This document shows positions 29,935 through 39,029 of a stretch of DNA of 64,000 bases, piece after piece. A model generated the notes under the pieces. That model saw only the letters and a program-made list of their open reading frames with translations. It was not told the origin of the DNA and ran no database searches. Source of the DNA: Caulobacter sp. 602-1 (GTDB taxonomy: Bacteria; Pseudomonadota; Alphaproteobacteria; Caulobacterales; Caulobacteraceae); the NCBI RefSeq assembly GCF_003931565.1, contig NZ_RRYI01000004.1:124001-188000 (forward strand), given 5' to 3'. Made by a program: the position numbers and the translations under genes. Each line of letters opens with the position of its first letter. Position 1 is the stretch's first letter.

Positions 29935-31179
29935 ATGCGACTCAATTCAGAAGATCGCGCGGTTCTGGATCACATCGCGCGCGATGGCGGTCTGATCGTC
30001 GACCGCGCCGTGGACTGGTGCGCCATCAACTCCGGCAGCCGGCATCTGGCCGGGCTGGAGCGCCAGAGGCAAATCCTGCTCGATGCGGCCGCGCGCCTGC
30101 CCGCCGCGCCGATCGAGATACCGCTATCGCCCTCGCGCGAGATCGCCGCCGACGGTCGCGAGACCGAGTTTCACCACCCGCCATCCCTGGCTGTCGTGGT
30201 GCGTCCCGAGGCCCCGGTCCAGGTCGTGCTGACCGGTCACTACGACACCGTCTACCCCGAGACGAGTCCGTTCCAGGTCGTGCGAACGCGTCCCGATGGC
30301 GCGCTGCACGGTCCGGGCATCGCCGACATGAAGGGCGGCATCTCGGTCATGCTGGCGGCGCTGGAAGGGTTCGAAGCCCACCCTGCCTCGCGCAATATCG
30401 GCTACCGCGTGCTGCTGTCGCCGGACGAAGAGATTGGCTCGATCGCCTCCGGGCCCGCGCTGGCGGATTTCGCGCGGCGCGGTCATGTCGGCCTGACCTA
30501 TGAGCCGGCTCTCGCCGACGGGGCCCTGGCCTCGGCTCGCAAGGGCTCGGGCAACTTCCACATCGTCATCCACGGCCGCGCGGCCCATGCCGGCCGCGAC
30601 TTCGCCGCTGGCCGCAACGCCATCATCGGCGCGGCGCGCGTGGCCGAGAAGCTGCACAGGCTGAACGGCCATCGCGACGGCGTCACGGTCAATGTCGCAC
30701 GCATCGATGGTGGCGCGCCGCTGAACATGGTGCCGGACGTGGCGGTGGTCCGCTTCAACGTCCGCTTCCCTGAAGCGCAGGCCGCCGCCTGGTTCGAGGG
30801 CGAGGTGGCCCGCATCGTCGGCGAGATTGGCGACGACCTGCACGCGCACCTGCATGGCATGATCACCCGCGGCGCCAAGCCGTTCAACGCCGCCCAGCAG
30901 CAGCTCTTCGGGGTGGTGAAGGACGTCGGCGCGCTGCTCGGACAGGACATCGTCTGGAAGCCATCCGGCGGCGTCTGCGAGGGCAACAACCTGTTCGCTT
31001 CGGGGTTGCCGAACGTCGACACCCTGGGTGTGCGGGGCGGCGACATTCATAGCGAGGCCGAGCATGCCTTTCCCGAGAGCTTCGTCGAGCGCGCCCAGCT
31101 CTCGGCCCTGATCCTGATGAAATTGGCCAGCGGCGAGATCGACGCCAGGGCGATCCACGCGGCCATGGGGAGTATCTGA
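29935..31179 (+). CDS. M20-family metallohydrolase of the ast operon
   Basis: A 414-residue M20 peptidase/deacylase. The di-metal site is complete: TGHYDTVYPE (His and Asp), GIADMKGG (bridging Asp), SPDEEIGS (catalytic Glu pair) and GGDIHSEAEHAF (last His); the lid dimerisation domain is about residues 185-295. M20 relatives include ArgE, DapE (a succinyl-diaminopimelate desuccinylase) and carboxypeptidase G2. It is the first gene of the arginine succinyltransferase operon, with its stop codon directly followed by astA, and no astE is present here. I infer it removes succinate from N-succinylglutamate, taking the place of AstE, but this is not proven by sequence. Confidence 0.85.
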   Translation: MRLNSEDRAVLDHIARDGGLIVDRAVDWCAINSGSRHLAGLERQRQILLDAAARLPAAPIEIPLSPSREIAADGRETEFHHPPSLAVVVRPEAPVQVVLTGHYDTVYPETSPFQVVRTRPDGALHGPGIADMKGGISVMLAALEGFEAHPASRNIGYRVLLSPDEEIGSIASGPALADFARRGHVGLTYEPALADGALASARKGSGNFHIVIHGRAAHAGRDFAAGRNAIIGAARVAEKLHRLNGHRDGVTVNVARIDGGAPLNMVPDVAVVRFNVRFPEAQAAAWFEGEVARIVGEIGDDLHAHLHGMITRGAKPFNAAQQQLFGVVKDVGALLGQDIVWKPSGGVCEGNNLFASGLPNVDTLGVRGGDIHSEAEHAFPESFVERAQLSALILMKLASGEIDARAIHAAMGSI

Positions 31180-32184
31180 ATGCTTGTCGTCCGTCCCGCC
31201 GGCCCCGCCGACTTCGACGCCCTGATGGAGCTGGCCGTCTTGTCCGGTCGCGGCTTCACCAGCCTGCCCGAGGATGAGCCGACCCTGCGTGCGCGCCTGG
31301 CGCTGTCGGAGGCCAGCTTCCAGTCCGGGGTCGCGCCGCCCGAGGCCTGGTACACCTTGATGCTGGAGGACTTGGAGGCCAATGACGTGATCGGCGTCGC
31401 CGGGGTCAAGGCGGGGGTGGGGCTGAAGCGGCCGCACTTTTCGTTCCGGGTGGTCACCCTGGCCCAGTCGTCGCCGACCCTGGAGAAGCGCTTCGATCAC
31501 CGGGCCCTGGTGCTGGTCAATGAATGCGCCGGATGGTCGGAGGTCGGTTCGCTGTTCCTGCGGCCCGAGCGCCGCAAGGGCGGGGCGGGGCGCCTGCTGG
31601 CCCAGTCGCGCTACATGCTGATCGGCCTGGAGCCCCAGCGTTTCGCCGAGATGGTGCTGGCCGAGCTGCGCGGCTGGTTCGACGAGGATGGCGGTTGCCC
31701 GTTCTGGGAGCACGTGGCCAGCAAGTTCTTCCGCCTGGAGTTCGACGAGGCCGACATGATGAGCGCCTCGACCGACGGCCAGTTCATCCTCGACCTGGCG
31801 CCGCGTCATCCGATCTACGCCGAGCTGCTGCCCAAGGAGGCCAGCGAGGTGCTGGGCCGCGTCCACCGGGAAGGCGAGGCGGCGCGGGCCATGCTGGAGA
31901 CCGAGGGCTTTCGCTATCAGGGCCTGATCGACATCTTCGACGCCGGGCCAACCGTCGCCGCGCGGCGCGACGACATCAAGACGGTCCGCGAGGCGCGCAG
32001 CCTGTGGGTGAAGATCGGCGAGGACGCCTTCGGCGAGGAGGCCCTGATCTCCACCGGCGCGCTTGCCCGGTTCCGGGCGGTGCGAGCGCCTGCGCTGATC
32101 GACGGCGAGACCGCGATCCTGGGGCGGGAGACGGCGCAAGCCTTGGGCGTGCATGAAGGCGACATGGTGCGGGTGAAGGCATGA
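31180..32184 (+). CDS. astA: arginine N-succinyltransferase
   Basis: AstA (334 aa) transfers succinate from succinyl-CoA to the alpha-amino group of arginine, the first step of the ammonia-producing AST pathway. It has the family's N-terminal MLVVRPAGPADFDALMELA, the SLFLRPERRKGGAGRLLAQSRY acetyl-CoA-like binding segment (GNAT fold) and PFWEHVASKFFRLEFDEAD. Length fits. The ATG directly follows the stop codon of the M20 hydrolase and its own stop overlaps astD by 4 bases. Confidence 0.95.
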   Translation: MLVVRPAGPADFDALMELAVLSGRGFTSLPEDEPTLRARLALSEASFQSGVAPPEAWYTLMLEDLEANDVIGVAGVKAGVGLKRPHFSFRVVTLAQSSPTLEKRFDHRALVLVNECAGWSEVGSLFLRPERRKGGAGRLLAQSRYMLIGLEPQRFAEMVLAELRGWFDEDGGCPFWEHVASKFFRLEFDEADMMSASTDGQFILDLAPRHPIYAELLPKEASEVLGRVHREGEAARAMLETEGFRYQGLIDIFDAGPTVAARRDDIKTVREARSLWVKIGEDAFGEEALISTGALARFRAVRAPALIDGETAILGRETAQALGVHEGDMVRVKA

Positions 32185-33632
32185 GCGGCTTGTTCATCGA
32201 CGGGAAGTGGCGTTCGGGACGTGGTCCGGAGCTGGTCTCGACCAACCCGGCGACCGGCGAGGCGGTGTGGCGCGAGGCGGCCGCCAATGAGGCCGACGTC
32301 GCCGAGGCCGTGGCCGCGGCGCACCGGGCCTTCCCCGCCTGGGCCGACCAGCCGCGCGAGGCGCGCATAGCTGTCCTTCGCCGCTACAAGGAGATCCTGG
32401 TCGAGCGCGCCGCCGCCTTCGCCGAGGCCCTGAGCCGCGAGACTGGCAAGGCTCTTTGGGAAACCAAGGCCGAACTGGGCTCGATGGCCGGCAAGGTCGA
32501 CCTGTCGATCAAGGCCTATGACGAGCGCACGGGCGTCACCGAGAACGCCATGCCGTTCGGCCGCGCCGTGCTGCGCCATCGGGCCCATGGCGTCATGGCG
32601 GTGTTGGGACCGTTCAACTTTCCCGGCCACCTGCCCAACGGCCATATCGTGCCGGCGCTGCTGGCGGGCGACACCGTGGTGTTCAAGCCGTCGGAAGAGA
32701 CCCCCCTGGCCGGTCAGCTGATGGTCGAGGCTTTCGAGGCGGCTGGCGCGCCGGCGGGCGTCGTCAATCTCGTTCAAGGGGGGCGGGAGACCGGCCAGGC
32801 GCTGATCAACCAGGAGATCGATGGCCTGCTGTTCACGGGCTCGGCCGCCGCTGGAACCTTCTTCCGCCGCCACTTCGCCGACCGACCCGATGTGATCCTG
32901 GCCCTTGAGCTTGGCGGCAACAATCCGCTGGTGGTCTGGGACGCGGATGACCCGGAGGCCGTCGCGGCGCTGGTCGTGCAGTCGGCCTTCATCACCACGG
33001 GCCAGCGCTGTTCGTGCGCCCGGCGTCTGATCTTGCCGGACGACGCCTTCGGCCGGAAGGTGATCGAGGCGACAGCGGTCCTGGCCGACCGGCTCTCGAT
33101 CGGACCCTGGAACGGGGAAGGCGAAGCGTTCATGGGGCCGCTGATCTCGGCTCGCGCCGCCGAGGCCGCTCGCGCCATCGCTGACACCATGGGCGGCGAG
33201 CGCATCCGTTCTCTAAGGTCAGTCGAGGGGCTCAGCGAGGCCTTCGTGACGCCTGGGATCGTCGACGTCACCGGCGTTGACACGCCCGACGAGGAGCTAT
33301 TCGCGCCGTGGCTGCAGGTGCGCCGCGTGGCCACCTACGACGAGGCGCTGAAAGCCGCCAACGCCACACGCTATGGTCTGTCGGCGGGGCTTATCTCCAA
33401 CGAGTCAAAGCGTTGGGATCAGTTCCTGAACCGAATTCGCGCCGGGGTGGTGAACTGGAACCGGCCGACGACGGGCGCGGCGGGGTCGATGCCGTTCGGC
33501 GGCCTGGGCGCCTCCGGCAACCACCGGCCCAGCGCCTATTACGCCGCCGACTACTGCGCCTATCCGGTCGCCAGTTTCGAGGCGCCGTCCATCACTGACA
33601 CCTTGAAGGACATCAAGGGGCTGCGCGGATGA
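32181..33632 (+). CDS. astD: N-succinylglutamate 5-semialdehyde dehydrogenase
   Basis: AstD (483 aa) oxidises succinylglutamate semialdehyde to succinylglutamate with NAD+, the fourth AST step. The aldehyde dehydrogenase signature is complete: GPFNFPGHLPNGH, FTGSAAAG (coenzyme site), LELGGNNP (catalytic Glu) and TTGQRCSCARRL (catalytic Cys). The gene overlaps astA and astB by ATGA junctions, so the pathway enzymes are translationally coupled. Confidence 0.95.
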   Translation: MSGLFIDGKWRSGRGPELVSTNPATGEAVWREAAANEADVAEAVAAAHRAFPAWADQPREARIAVLRRYKEILVERAAAFAEALSRETGKALWETKAELGSMAGKVDLSIKAYDERTGVTENAMPFGRAVLRHRAHGVMAVLGPFNFPGHLPNGHIVPALLAGDTVVFKPSEETPLAGQLMVEAFEAAGAPAGVVNLVQGGRETGQALINQEIDGLLFTGSAAAGTFFRRHFADRPDVILALELGGNNPLVVWDADDPEAVAALVVQSAFITTGQRCSCARRLILPDDAFGRKVIEATAVLADRLSIGPWNGEGEAFMGPLISARAAEAARAIADTMGGERIRSLRSVEGLSEAFVTPGIVDVTGVDTPDEELFAPWLQVRRVATYDEALKAANATRYGLSAGLISNESKRWDQFLNRIRAGVVNWNRPTTGAAGSMPFGGLGASGNHRPSAYYAADYCAYPVASFEAPSITDTLKDIKGLRG

Positions 33633-34969
33633 GCAGTGCGGTCGAGGCCAATTGCGACGGCCTGGTCGGGCCGACCCACTCCTACGTCGGTCTCTCGCCG
33701 GGGAACCTGGCCAGCCAGAAGAACGCCGGCGAGGTATCGAACCCTCAGGCCGCGGCGCTGGAAGGGCTTGGCAAGATGCGCCGCCTGGCGGATCTGGGCA
33801 TCCCGCAGTTTGTGTTGCCGCCGCATGAGCGACCGGCTGTAAGCCTCTTGAAGTCGCTGGGCTTTTCCGGTTCGGAAGCGGCGGTGATTGAGCAGGCGTG
33901 GAAGGACGCGCCGGCGCTGGCCGCCGCCGCCTGTTCGGCCTCGCCGATGTGGGCCGCCAACGCCGCTACGGTGACCCCCAGCGCCGATACGGCCGACGGC
34001 CGAGTCCACTTCACGCCGGCCAATCTGCTGACCAACCTGCATCGCAGCCTGGAAGGTCCGCAGACCACGCGCGCCCTGCGTCGGCTGTTTCCCGACGAAG
34101 CCCGCTTCGCCGTCCACGACCCGCTGCCGGCCCAGCCGCACTTCGCCGACGAAGGCGCGGCAAACCATGTCCGGCTTTGCGCCGATCATGGCGCGCCGGG
34201 CGTCAACCTGTTCGTCTGGGGGCGCGAGGCCTGGGGCCATTGGGACGGCAAGTTCCCGGCCCGCCAGACTCGCGAGGCCTTCGAGGCCATCCAGCGTCGT
34301 CACGGCGCGGCGCGGTCGGTGTTTCCGCGGCAGGGCCGCGCGGCGATCGAGGGCGGGGCGTTCCACAACGACGTGGTCTGCGTCGGGACGCGGGAGTGCC
34401 TGTTCTTCCACGAACGCGCCTTCGAGGACCGCGCCGGGATGGAGCGAGCTGTTCGCGCCGCCGCCGAGGGCCTGTTCGAGCCGGCCTTCGTCGAGGTCTC
34501 GGAGGCTGACCTGCCGATGGCCGATCTCGTGGCCAGCTATCTGTTCAATTCGCAGCTGCTGGTGATTCCGGGCGAGGGCCGTCTGGTGCTGCTGGCCCCG
34601 GCCGAGACGCGCGACAACCCGCGCGCTTTCGCGGTGGCTGAGAGCCTGGCTTCTTCCAACGGTGCGATCGGGCGTGTGGAGTATGTCGATGTGCGCCAGA
34701 GCATGCGCAACGGCGGCGGACCGGCCTGCCTGCGTTTGCGGGTGGTCCTGACCGACGCCGAGTTGGCGGCGACGAATTCCGCTCAGCGGTTCACGCCGGG
34801 TCTGCACGCCGTCTTGGCCGACTGGGTGCGGCGCCGCTATCGCGACCGCCTGGCGCCGGCGGACCTGGCCGATCCCGACCTGCTGATCGAGAGCCGGGAG
34901 GCTCTGGACGAACTCAGCCAGATCCTGGACCTTGGCGGAGACTTCTATCCATTCCAGAGGGCGTCATGA
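33629..34969 (+). CDS. astB: N-succinylarginine dihydrolase
   Basis: AstB (446 aa) hydrolyses succinylarginine to succinylornithine, CO2 and two ammonia, the second AST step. It has the amidinotransferase-like fold; marks are DGLVGPTHSYVGLSPGNLAS at the start, MWAANAATVTPS, the NDVVCVGT segment with the active-site His and Asp region, and the C-terminal NGGGPACLRLRV with the catalytic Cys. It overlaps astD and the following GNAT gene by 4 bases each. The ornithine aminotransferase step (astC) is not in the window. Confidence 0.95.
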   Translation: MSSAVEANCDGLVGPTHSYVGLSPGNLASQKNAGEVSNPQAAALEGLGKMRRLADLGIPQFVLPPHERPAVSLLKSLGFSGSEAAVIEQAWKDAPALAAAACSASPMWAANAATVTPSADTADGRVHFTPANLLTNLHRSLEGPQTTRALRRLFPDEARFAVHDPLPAQPHFADEGAANHVRLCADHGAPGVNLFVWGREAWGHWDGKFPARQTREAFEAIQRRHGAARSVFPRQGRAAIEGGAFHNDVVCVGTRECLFFHERAFEDRAGMERAVRAAAEGLFEPAFVEVSEADLPMADLVASYLFNSQLLVIPGEGRLVLLAPAETRDNPRAFAVAESLASSNGAIGRVEYVDVRQSMRNGGGPACLRLRVVLTDAELAATNSAQRFTPGLHAVLADWVRRRYRDRLAPADLADPDLLIESREALDELSQILDLGGDFYPFQRAS

Positions 34970-35466
34970 GCGTCACTATCCGGCAGGCGAGCCTCGACGA
35001 CCTTTCCGGGATCTTGGCCACGCACAAGGCCGCGGCGGTTCAGCCGGGGCGGCTGGCGCGCACGCCCGAGGAAATCACGGAGGCCTATGTTCGCGGCGTG
35101 ATCGAGACGCCAGGCGGCGTTTGTCTCGTGGCGGTCGATCAGGAGGGGAGCATCTGCGGCGAGATCCATGCGCGCCGTGAGCATATCGCCCTCTTCGCCC
35201 ACGTGCTGGGCGGGGTGACGGTCGCGGTCCAGCCGGATCACCAAGGACGGGGCATCGGCTCCAAGCTCTTCATGGCCCTGATCGCCGAGGCGCGCACCAT
35301 GAGTCCTCCGGTGCTGCGCATCGAGCTGGCGGCTGGGGCCGGAAACCCGGACGCCATCCGGCTCTACGAGCGCCTGGGCTTTCAGCAGGAGGGGCGTCAG
35401 GCCAAGCGCGGTCTCTACCCCGACGGCCATTTCGAGGATGACATCCTGATGGGGATGCTGCTTTAG
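34966..35466 (+). CDS. GNAT-family N-acetyltransferase
   Basis: A 166-residue acyltransferase of the Gcn5-related fold. The acetyl-CoA-binding motif A is VAVQPDHQGRGIGSKLFMALI (Q/RxxGxG/A at residues about 88-95), and NPDAIRLYERLGFQQEG is motif B. It is the last gene of the coupled ast operon (ATGA overlap with astB), which hints at a role around arginine or its succinylated intermediates, but the acceptor is unknown. Its stop overlaps the convergent LytTR gene by 4 bases. Confidence 0.88.
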   Translation: MSVTIRQASLDDLSGILATHKAAAVQPGRLARTPEEITEAYVRGVIETPGGVCLVAVDQEGSICGEIHARREHIALFAHVLGGVTVAVQPDHQGRGIGSKLFMALIAEARTMSPPVLRIELAAGAGNPDAIRLYERLGFQQEGRQAKRGLYPDGHFEDDILMGMLL

Positions 35467-36383
35467 CGCCGTAGCGCCGCCAAGGCCTCGGGGAAGCGCC
35501 GCGACAGCGGAGCCTCCAGGCCATCGAGCTCGACGGCGTAGTCGCCAGAGCCTTCCGGCTTTAGACCCGTCACGCGGGCCGTGTTGACCAGCCAGGACTT
35601 GTGGGTGCGCACGAAGCCCCGCGGGGCCAGTTCCTCCAGCACGGCGCTCAGCGACGAGCGCATCAGCGGTCGTCGGTCGTGGGCGAGGACGAATTCAACA
35701 TAGTTGCCCGCCGAACGCACGGCCAGGATCTCGGCGACGGGAACGCGGATCAGCCGCGCGCCCGCCTGTATGTCGAACGTGGCGGGCGGGGCGGGGACAT
35801 AAGCCTCCGGGGGCCTCTGGGCGCTGCGCCGCAGAGCCAGCCAGTAGATGATCGTCGCCAGACCGTACGACATCATGTCCTTGCGGAACTCGTACGGGAA
35901 CTCGGTCGAGATCGGCCCGAAGTCGTAGCCCTCGTGCAGGATCACCGCGTGACCGAGCTTGCGCAGGGCCACGAAACTGGAGACGTGCAGGACCGAATAG
36001 ACGAACACGGCGACGAGGTGGGCCGGGACCGCTCGCCACCAGCGCGGCTGCTTGCGCACCATCCAGAGGGCCATGGCCGCCGGAATGCCGAAGATGACCA
36101 TGGTGACCAGCGCGCTGCTCACCTCCCAGATCGCCGGCCGGATCACGCCCAGTCTAGGCGCGTCGTGCTGGATGGTTAGGACGTTGACCACCGTGATCGC
36201 CGCGATCAGACAGGCTCCAAGAATCCAGGCGCGGGTTAGCCACAGGCGTTCTTCGCCGATCATCCCGAAAAGCCCGCCGCTGGTCCCTGAAGCCTTTCCG
36301 GTCGTCCCAGCCAGCGACCGCTGATCCCCGGACGCTTGGCTGGCCGGGGCGCGCTGCGTCAGGTCCTTGGCATCGCTTTTCAA
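35463..36383 (-). CDS. membrane-bound LytTR-family transcriptional regulator
   Basis: A 306-residue protein with a polar N-terminus (1-45), four predicted membrane helices (about 50-185; e.g. AWILGACLIAAITVVNVL, WEVSSALVTMVIFGIPAAMALW) and a C-terminal LytTR DNA-binding domain (about 205-306: LIRVPVAEILAVRSAGNYVEF, FVRTHKSWLVNTARVTGL). It would bind DNA from the membrane, so its signal is probably sensed in or across the inner membrane. It is divergent from an acyltransferase gene with only 15 bases between start codons, and I infer it controls that gene and itself. Confidence 0.88.
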   Translation of the reverse strand: MKSDAKDLTQRAPASQASGDQRSLAGTTGKASGTSGGLFGMIGEERLWLTRAWILGACLIAAITVVNVLTIQHDAPRLGVIRPAIWEVSSALVTMVIFGIPAAMALWMVRKQPRWWRAVPAHLVAVFVYSVLHVSSFVALRKLGHAVILHEGYDFGPISTEFPYEFRKDMMSYGLATIIYWLALRRSAQRPPEAYVPAPPATFDIQAGARLIRVPVAEILAVRSAGNYVEFVLAHDRRPLMRSSLSAVLEELAPRGFVRTHKSWLVNTARVTGLKPEGSGDYAVELDGLEAPLSRRFPEALAALRR

Positions 36384-36398
36384 GCCGGACGCCTCTTC

Positions 36399-37616
36399 AT
36401 GACCACGACAGTCCTACCCCTCGACCGGCGCTACGACCTCGACTGGATTCGGGTCGGCGCGTTCTTCCTGCTGATCCTCTACCACACCGGCATGTTTTAC
36501 GTGCCGTGGGAATGGCATGTGAAGTCGCCGCACATCGTCGAGGGCCTGATGCCCTTCATGCTGCTGACCAATCCCTGGCGGCTGACCCTGCTGTTCCTGG
36601 TCTCGGGCGCGGCGACGCGGTTCATGGCCGACAAGACATCGGTCGGGAAACTGACCTGGGCGCGGATCGCACGGCTGCTGCCGCCGCTGCTGTTCGCCAT
36701 GTTCGTGATCGTGCCGCCGCAGTCCTACTATCAGGTGGTCGAGTACATCGCCCTGCATCCGAACAGCGGTCTGACGGTCGACAACTTCTGGATCCGCTAC
36801 GCCACGGCCTCGGGCCACTGGTGCGGGACCGACGGCGAGTGCCTGACCACACCGACCTGGAACCACATGTGGTTCGTGGCCTATCTGCTCTTCTACACCC
36901 TGGTCCTGGCCGTCATGCTGCTGGTCTGGAAGAAGGCAGGCCAGCACATCCAGAAGGCCGCCGAGTGGACGCTGAAGGGCGTGGGTCTGTTCGTCTGGCC
37001 GATCCTGTTCCTGGGGATGCTGCGCGCCACGCTCTACGCCAAGTATGGCGAGACCCACGCCCTGGTCGGCGACCACTATGTCCACGCCGTCTCGTTCAGC
37101 GCCTTCCTGCTGGGCTTCGGCCTGGCCAAGTCCGAGGTTCTGCGCGATCGCCTGACCGCCATGCGCTGGGTGGCTCTGGCGCTGGCTGTCGCCGCCTGGG
37201 CGGGCTGGAGCGTCTATGTCTGGACCTATCGCAGCGACACGGCCGTCCCGCCGCCGCAACTGAAGCTGCTGATGCGTTTCGTCTTCGCCGCCGATACCTG
37301 GTGCGCCATCGTCGCTATCCTGGGCTTCGGCGCCAAGCACCTGACCAACAAGGGCGGACCGGCGCTGCGCTACCTGACCCTGGGCGTTTTCCCGTTCTAC
37401 CTGGTGCACCAGACCCTGATCGTGGTCATGGCCTACCATCTGGCCAAGCTGGGCCTGCCTCAGGGGCTGGAGGGCGCGATCCTGGTCGTGGCGACCTTCG
37501 CTGGCTGCTTCGCCACCTACGAGATCGTCCGGCGCATCCCCGGCGTGCGGATCCTGTTCGGCCTGAAAGGTCAGCCGGCTGGAGCAGAGGCCAAGCGCCC
37601 GCCGGCCTTCGCATAG
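36399..37616 (+). CDS. acyltransferase-3 family membrane protein
   Basis: A 405-residue integral membrane protein with about ten helices. The opening RRYDLDWIRVGAFFLLILYHTGMF is the acyltransferase-3 pattern, with the catalytic His in LYHTG, and FLVSGAATRF is the next conserved segment. Relatives O-acylate surface glycans, glucans (OpgC) or lipids. The substrate is unknown. The start at 36399 is preceded only by a weak ribosome site and sits 15 bases from the divergent LytTR start. Its 3' end overlaps the convergent phhA gene by 46 bases. Confidence 0.87.
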   Translation: MTTTVLPLDRRYDLDWIRVGAFFLLILYHTGMFYVPWEWHVKSPHIVEGLMPFMLLTNPWRLTLLFLVSGAATRFMADKTSVGKLTWARIARLLPPLLFAMFVIVPPQSYYQVVEYIALHPNSGLTVDNFWIRYATASGHWCGTDGECLTTPTWNHMWFVAYLLFYTLVLAVMLLVWKKAGQHIQKAAEWTLKGVGLFVWPILFLGMLRATLYAKYGETHALVGDHYVHAVSFSAFLLGFGLAKSEVLRDRLTAMRWVALALAVAAWAGWSVYVWTYRSDTAVPPPQLKLLMRFVFAADTWCAIVAILGFGAKHLTNKGGPALRYLTLGVFPFYLVHQTLIVVMAYHLAKLGLPQGLEGAILVVATFAGCFATYEIVRRIPGVRILFGLKGQPAGAEAKRPPAFA

Positions 37617-38455
37617 GCCTGGGTGCCGCGCGTGATGACGGTGTCGCCGGGAAGGATCTCGGCGACACCGATTTCGCTGGCGCCCGCCAGGCGCTCATAA
37701 AGGGCGCTGAAGTCGCGCAGCGTCACCTCCTGCAGGGTCTGGATCGAGTCGATCACGAAATAGGCCTGCTGGAAGTCGTCGATCCGGTAGTTGGTGCGCA
37801 TCACACGTTCCAGGTCGAAGCCGATGCGGTTGGGCGAAGGGTCATCCAGGGCGAAGATCGACTCCGCGCGCGACGAGACGATTCCTGCCCCGTAGATCCG
37901 TAGCCCAGCGGGTGTCTTCATCAGGCCAAACTCCACCGTGTACCAGTAGAGGCGGGCGAGGTTGGTCAGGCGCCCCAGTCCCACCGCGCGCTGGCCGCCT
38001 TGGCCATAGGCCTGCATGTAGTCGGCGAAGACCGGGTCGGTCAGCATCGGCACGTGGCCGAAGACATCGTGGAAGATGTCCGGCTCCTGCAGATAGTCCA
38101 ACTCGTGGGGCTTGCGGATGAATTGGCCGGCCGGGAAGCGCCGATTGGCTAGGTGATCGAAGAACACGTCGTCGGGCACCAGGCCTGGCACGGCGACCAC
38201 GCTCCAACCGGTCAGGCGTTGGAGTTCCTCGTTGATGCGATTGAAGTCGGGAATGCCGGTGCGGTGCAGGTCCAGCGCGTCGAGACCGCGCATGAACGCG
38301 TCGCAGGCGCGGCCGTGCAACATGTCGGCCTGGCGCTCGTACAGGGTGATCCAGACGTCGTGCTCGGCCGGGGAATAGGTTTCCCAGCCCTGATCGATCG
38401 TCCAGTCGGGGCGGGCGCCCGGGGGCGGTCCGTTGCTAAAGCCATTTCCGCTCAT
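37571..38455 (-). CDS. phhA: phenylalanine 4-monooxygenase
   Basis: PhhA (294 aa) hydroxylates phenylalanine to tyrosine using tetrahydropterin and O2, starting aromatic amino acid breakdown. The non-haem iron ligands are visible: HDVFGH at residues 129-134 (His129, His134) and Glu175 in WYTVEFGL. It is of the bacterial monodomain type without the regulatory ACT domain. The last 46 bases overlap the convergent acyltransferase gene. No pterin-recycling enzyme is adjacent. Confidence 0.95.
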   Translation of the reverse strand: MSGNGFSNGPPPGARPDWTIDQGWETYSPAEHDVWITLYERQADMLHGRACDAFMRGLDALDLHRTGIPDFNRINEELQRLTGWSVVAVPGLVPDDVFFDHLANRRFPAGQFIRKPHELDYLQEPDIFHDVFGHVPMLTDPVFADYMQAYGQGGQRAVGLGRLTNLARLYWYTVEFGLMKTPAGLRIYGAGIVSSRAESIFALDDPSPNRIGFDLERVMRTNYRIDDFQQAYFVIDSIQTLQEVTLRDFSALYERLAGASEIGVAEILPGDTVITRGTQAYAKAGGRLASAPAG

Positions 38456-38536
38456 GGAGGGACGCTACGCCCGGATTTTCGCAAGTGCTGTTCGGAGTTT
38501 GCGACGAAAGCGGGGTTCGGCGGAGAAACCTTGTTC

Positions 38537-38866
38537 TCAGTGCGAGATCCGGGGACGAAGCTTGTAAAGCCCGTGATCGAAGGACTCGAAGATCACCGCG
38601 GTCTGGGGATGCCCCACGGGCTCGCCGCTATCGTCGGGCAGCAAGTTCTGCTCGGACACATAGGCGACGTAGCTGTTGTCCTCGTTCTCGGCCAGCAGGT
38701 GATAGAAGGGCTGGTCCTTGGTCGGCCGGATGTCTTCCGGGATGGACTGCCACCATTCCTCGGTATTGGCGAACACAGGGTCGACGTCGAACACCACGCC
38801 CCGGAACGGGAAGATGCGGTGCCTGACGACCTGTCCGATCGCGAATTTGGCGAGTCTCGAGTTCAT
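38537..38866 (-). CDS. hspQ: heat shock protein HspQ
   Basis: A 109-residue protein of the HspQ/YccV family. The pattern AKFAIGQVVRHRIFPFRGVVFDVDPVF and WWQSIPEDIRPTKDQPFYHLLAEN is characteristic. In E. coli HspQ binds hemimethylated DNA and enhances degradation by the Lon protease; which role dominates here is not known. It is divergent from the ppx/gppA gene with 163 bases between starts; no clear heat-shock promoter was recognised in that gap. Confidence 0.93.
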   Translation of the reverse strand: MNSRLAKFAIGQVVRHRIFPFRGVVFDVDPVFANTEEWWQSIPEDIRPTKDQPFYHLLAENEDNSYVAYVSEQNLLPDDSGEPVGHPQTAVIFESFDHGLYKLRPRISH

Positions 38867-39029
38867 GGCGTTAAGGATAGCCGGGCGGACCTGACTGAAT
38901 CCTGAACGTAGAGGTCAGAACGCGGAACACAAGCGGGCGCCTTTCGAGAGGCGAGCGCCGTGCTATGGTCGACTCGAAGTGAGGCTTCGCGACCGTTCGC
39001 GAAGGCCTGCGAGACAGGTAGTAGAGACC

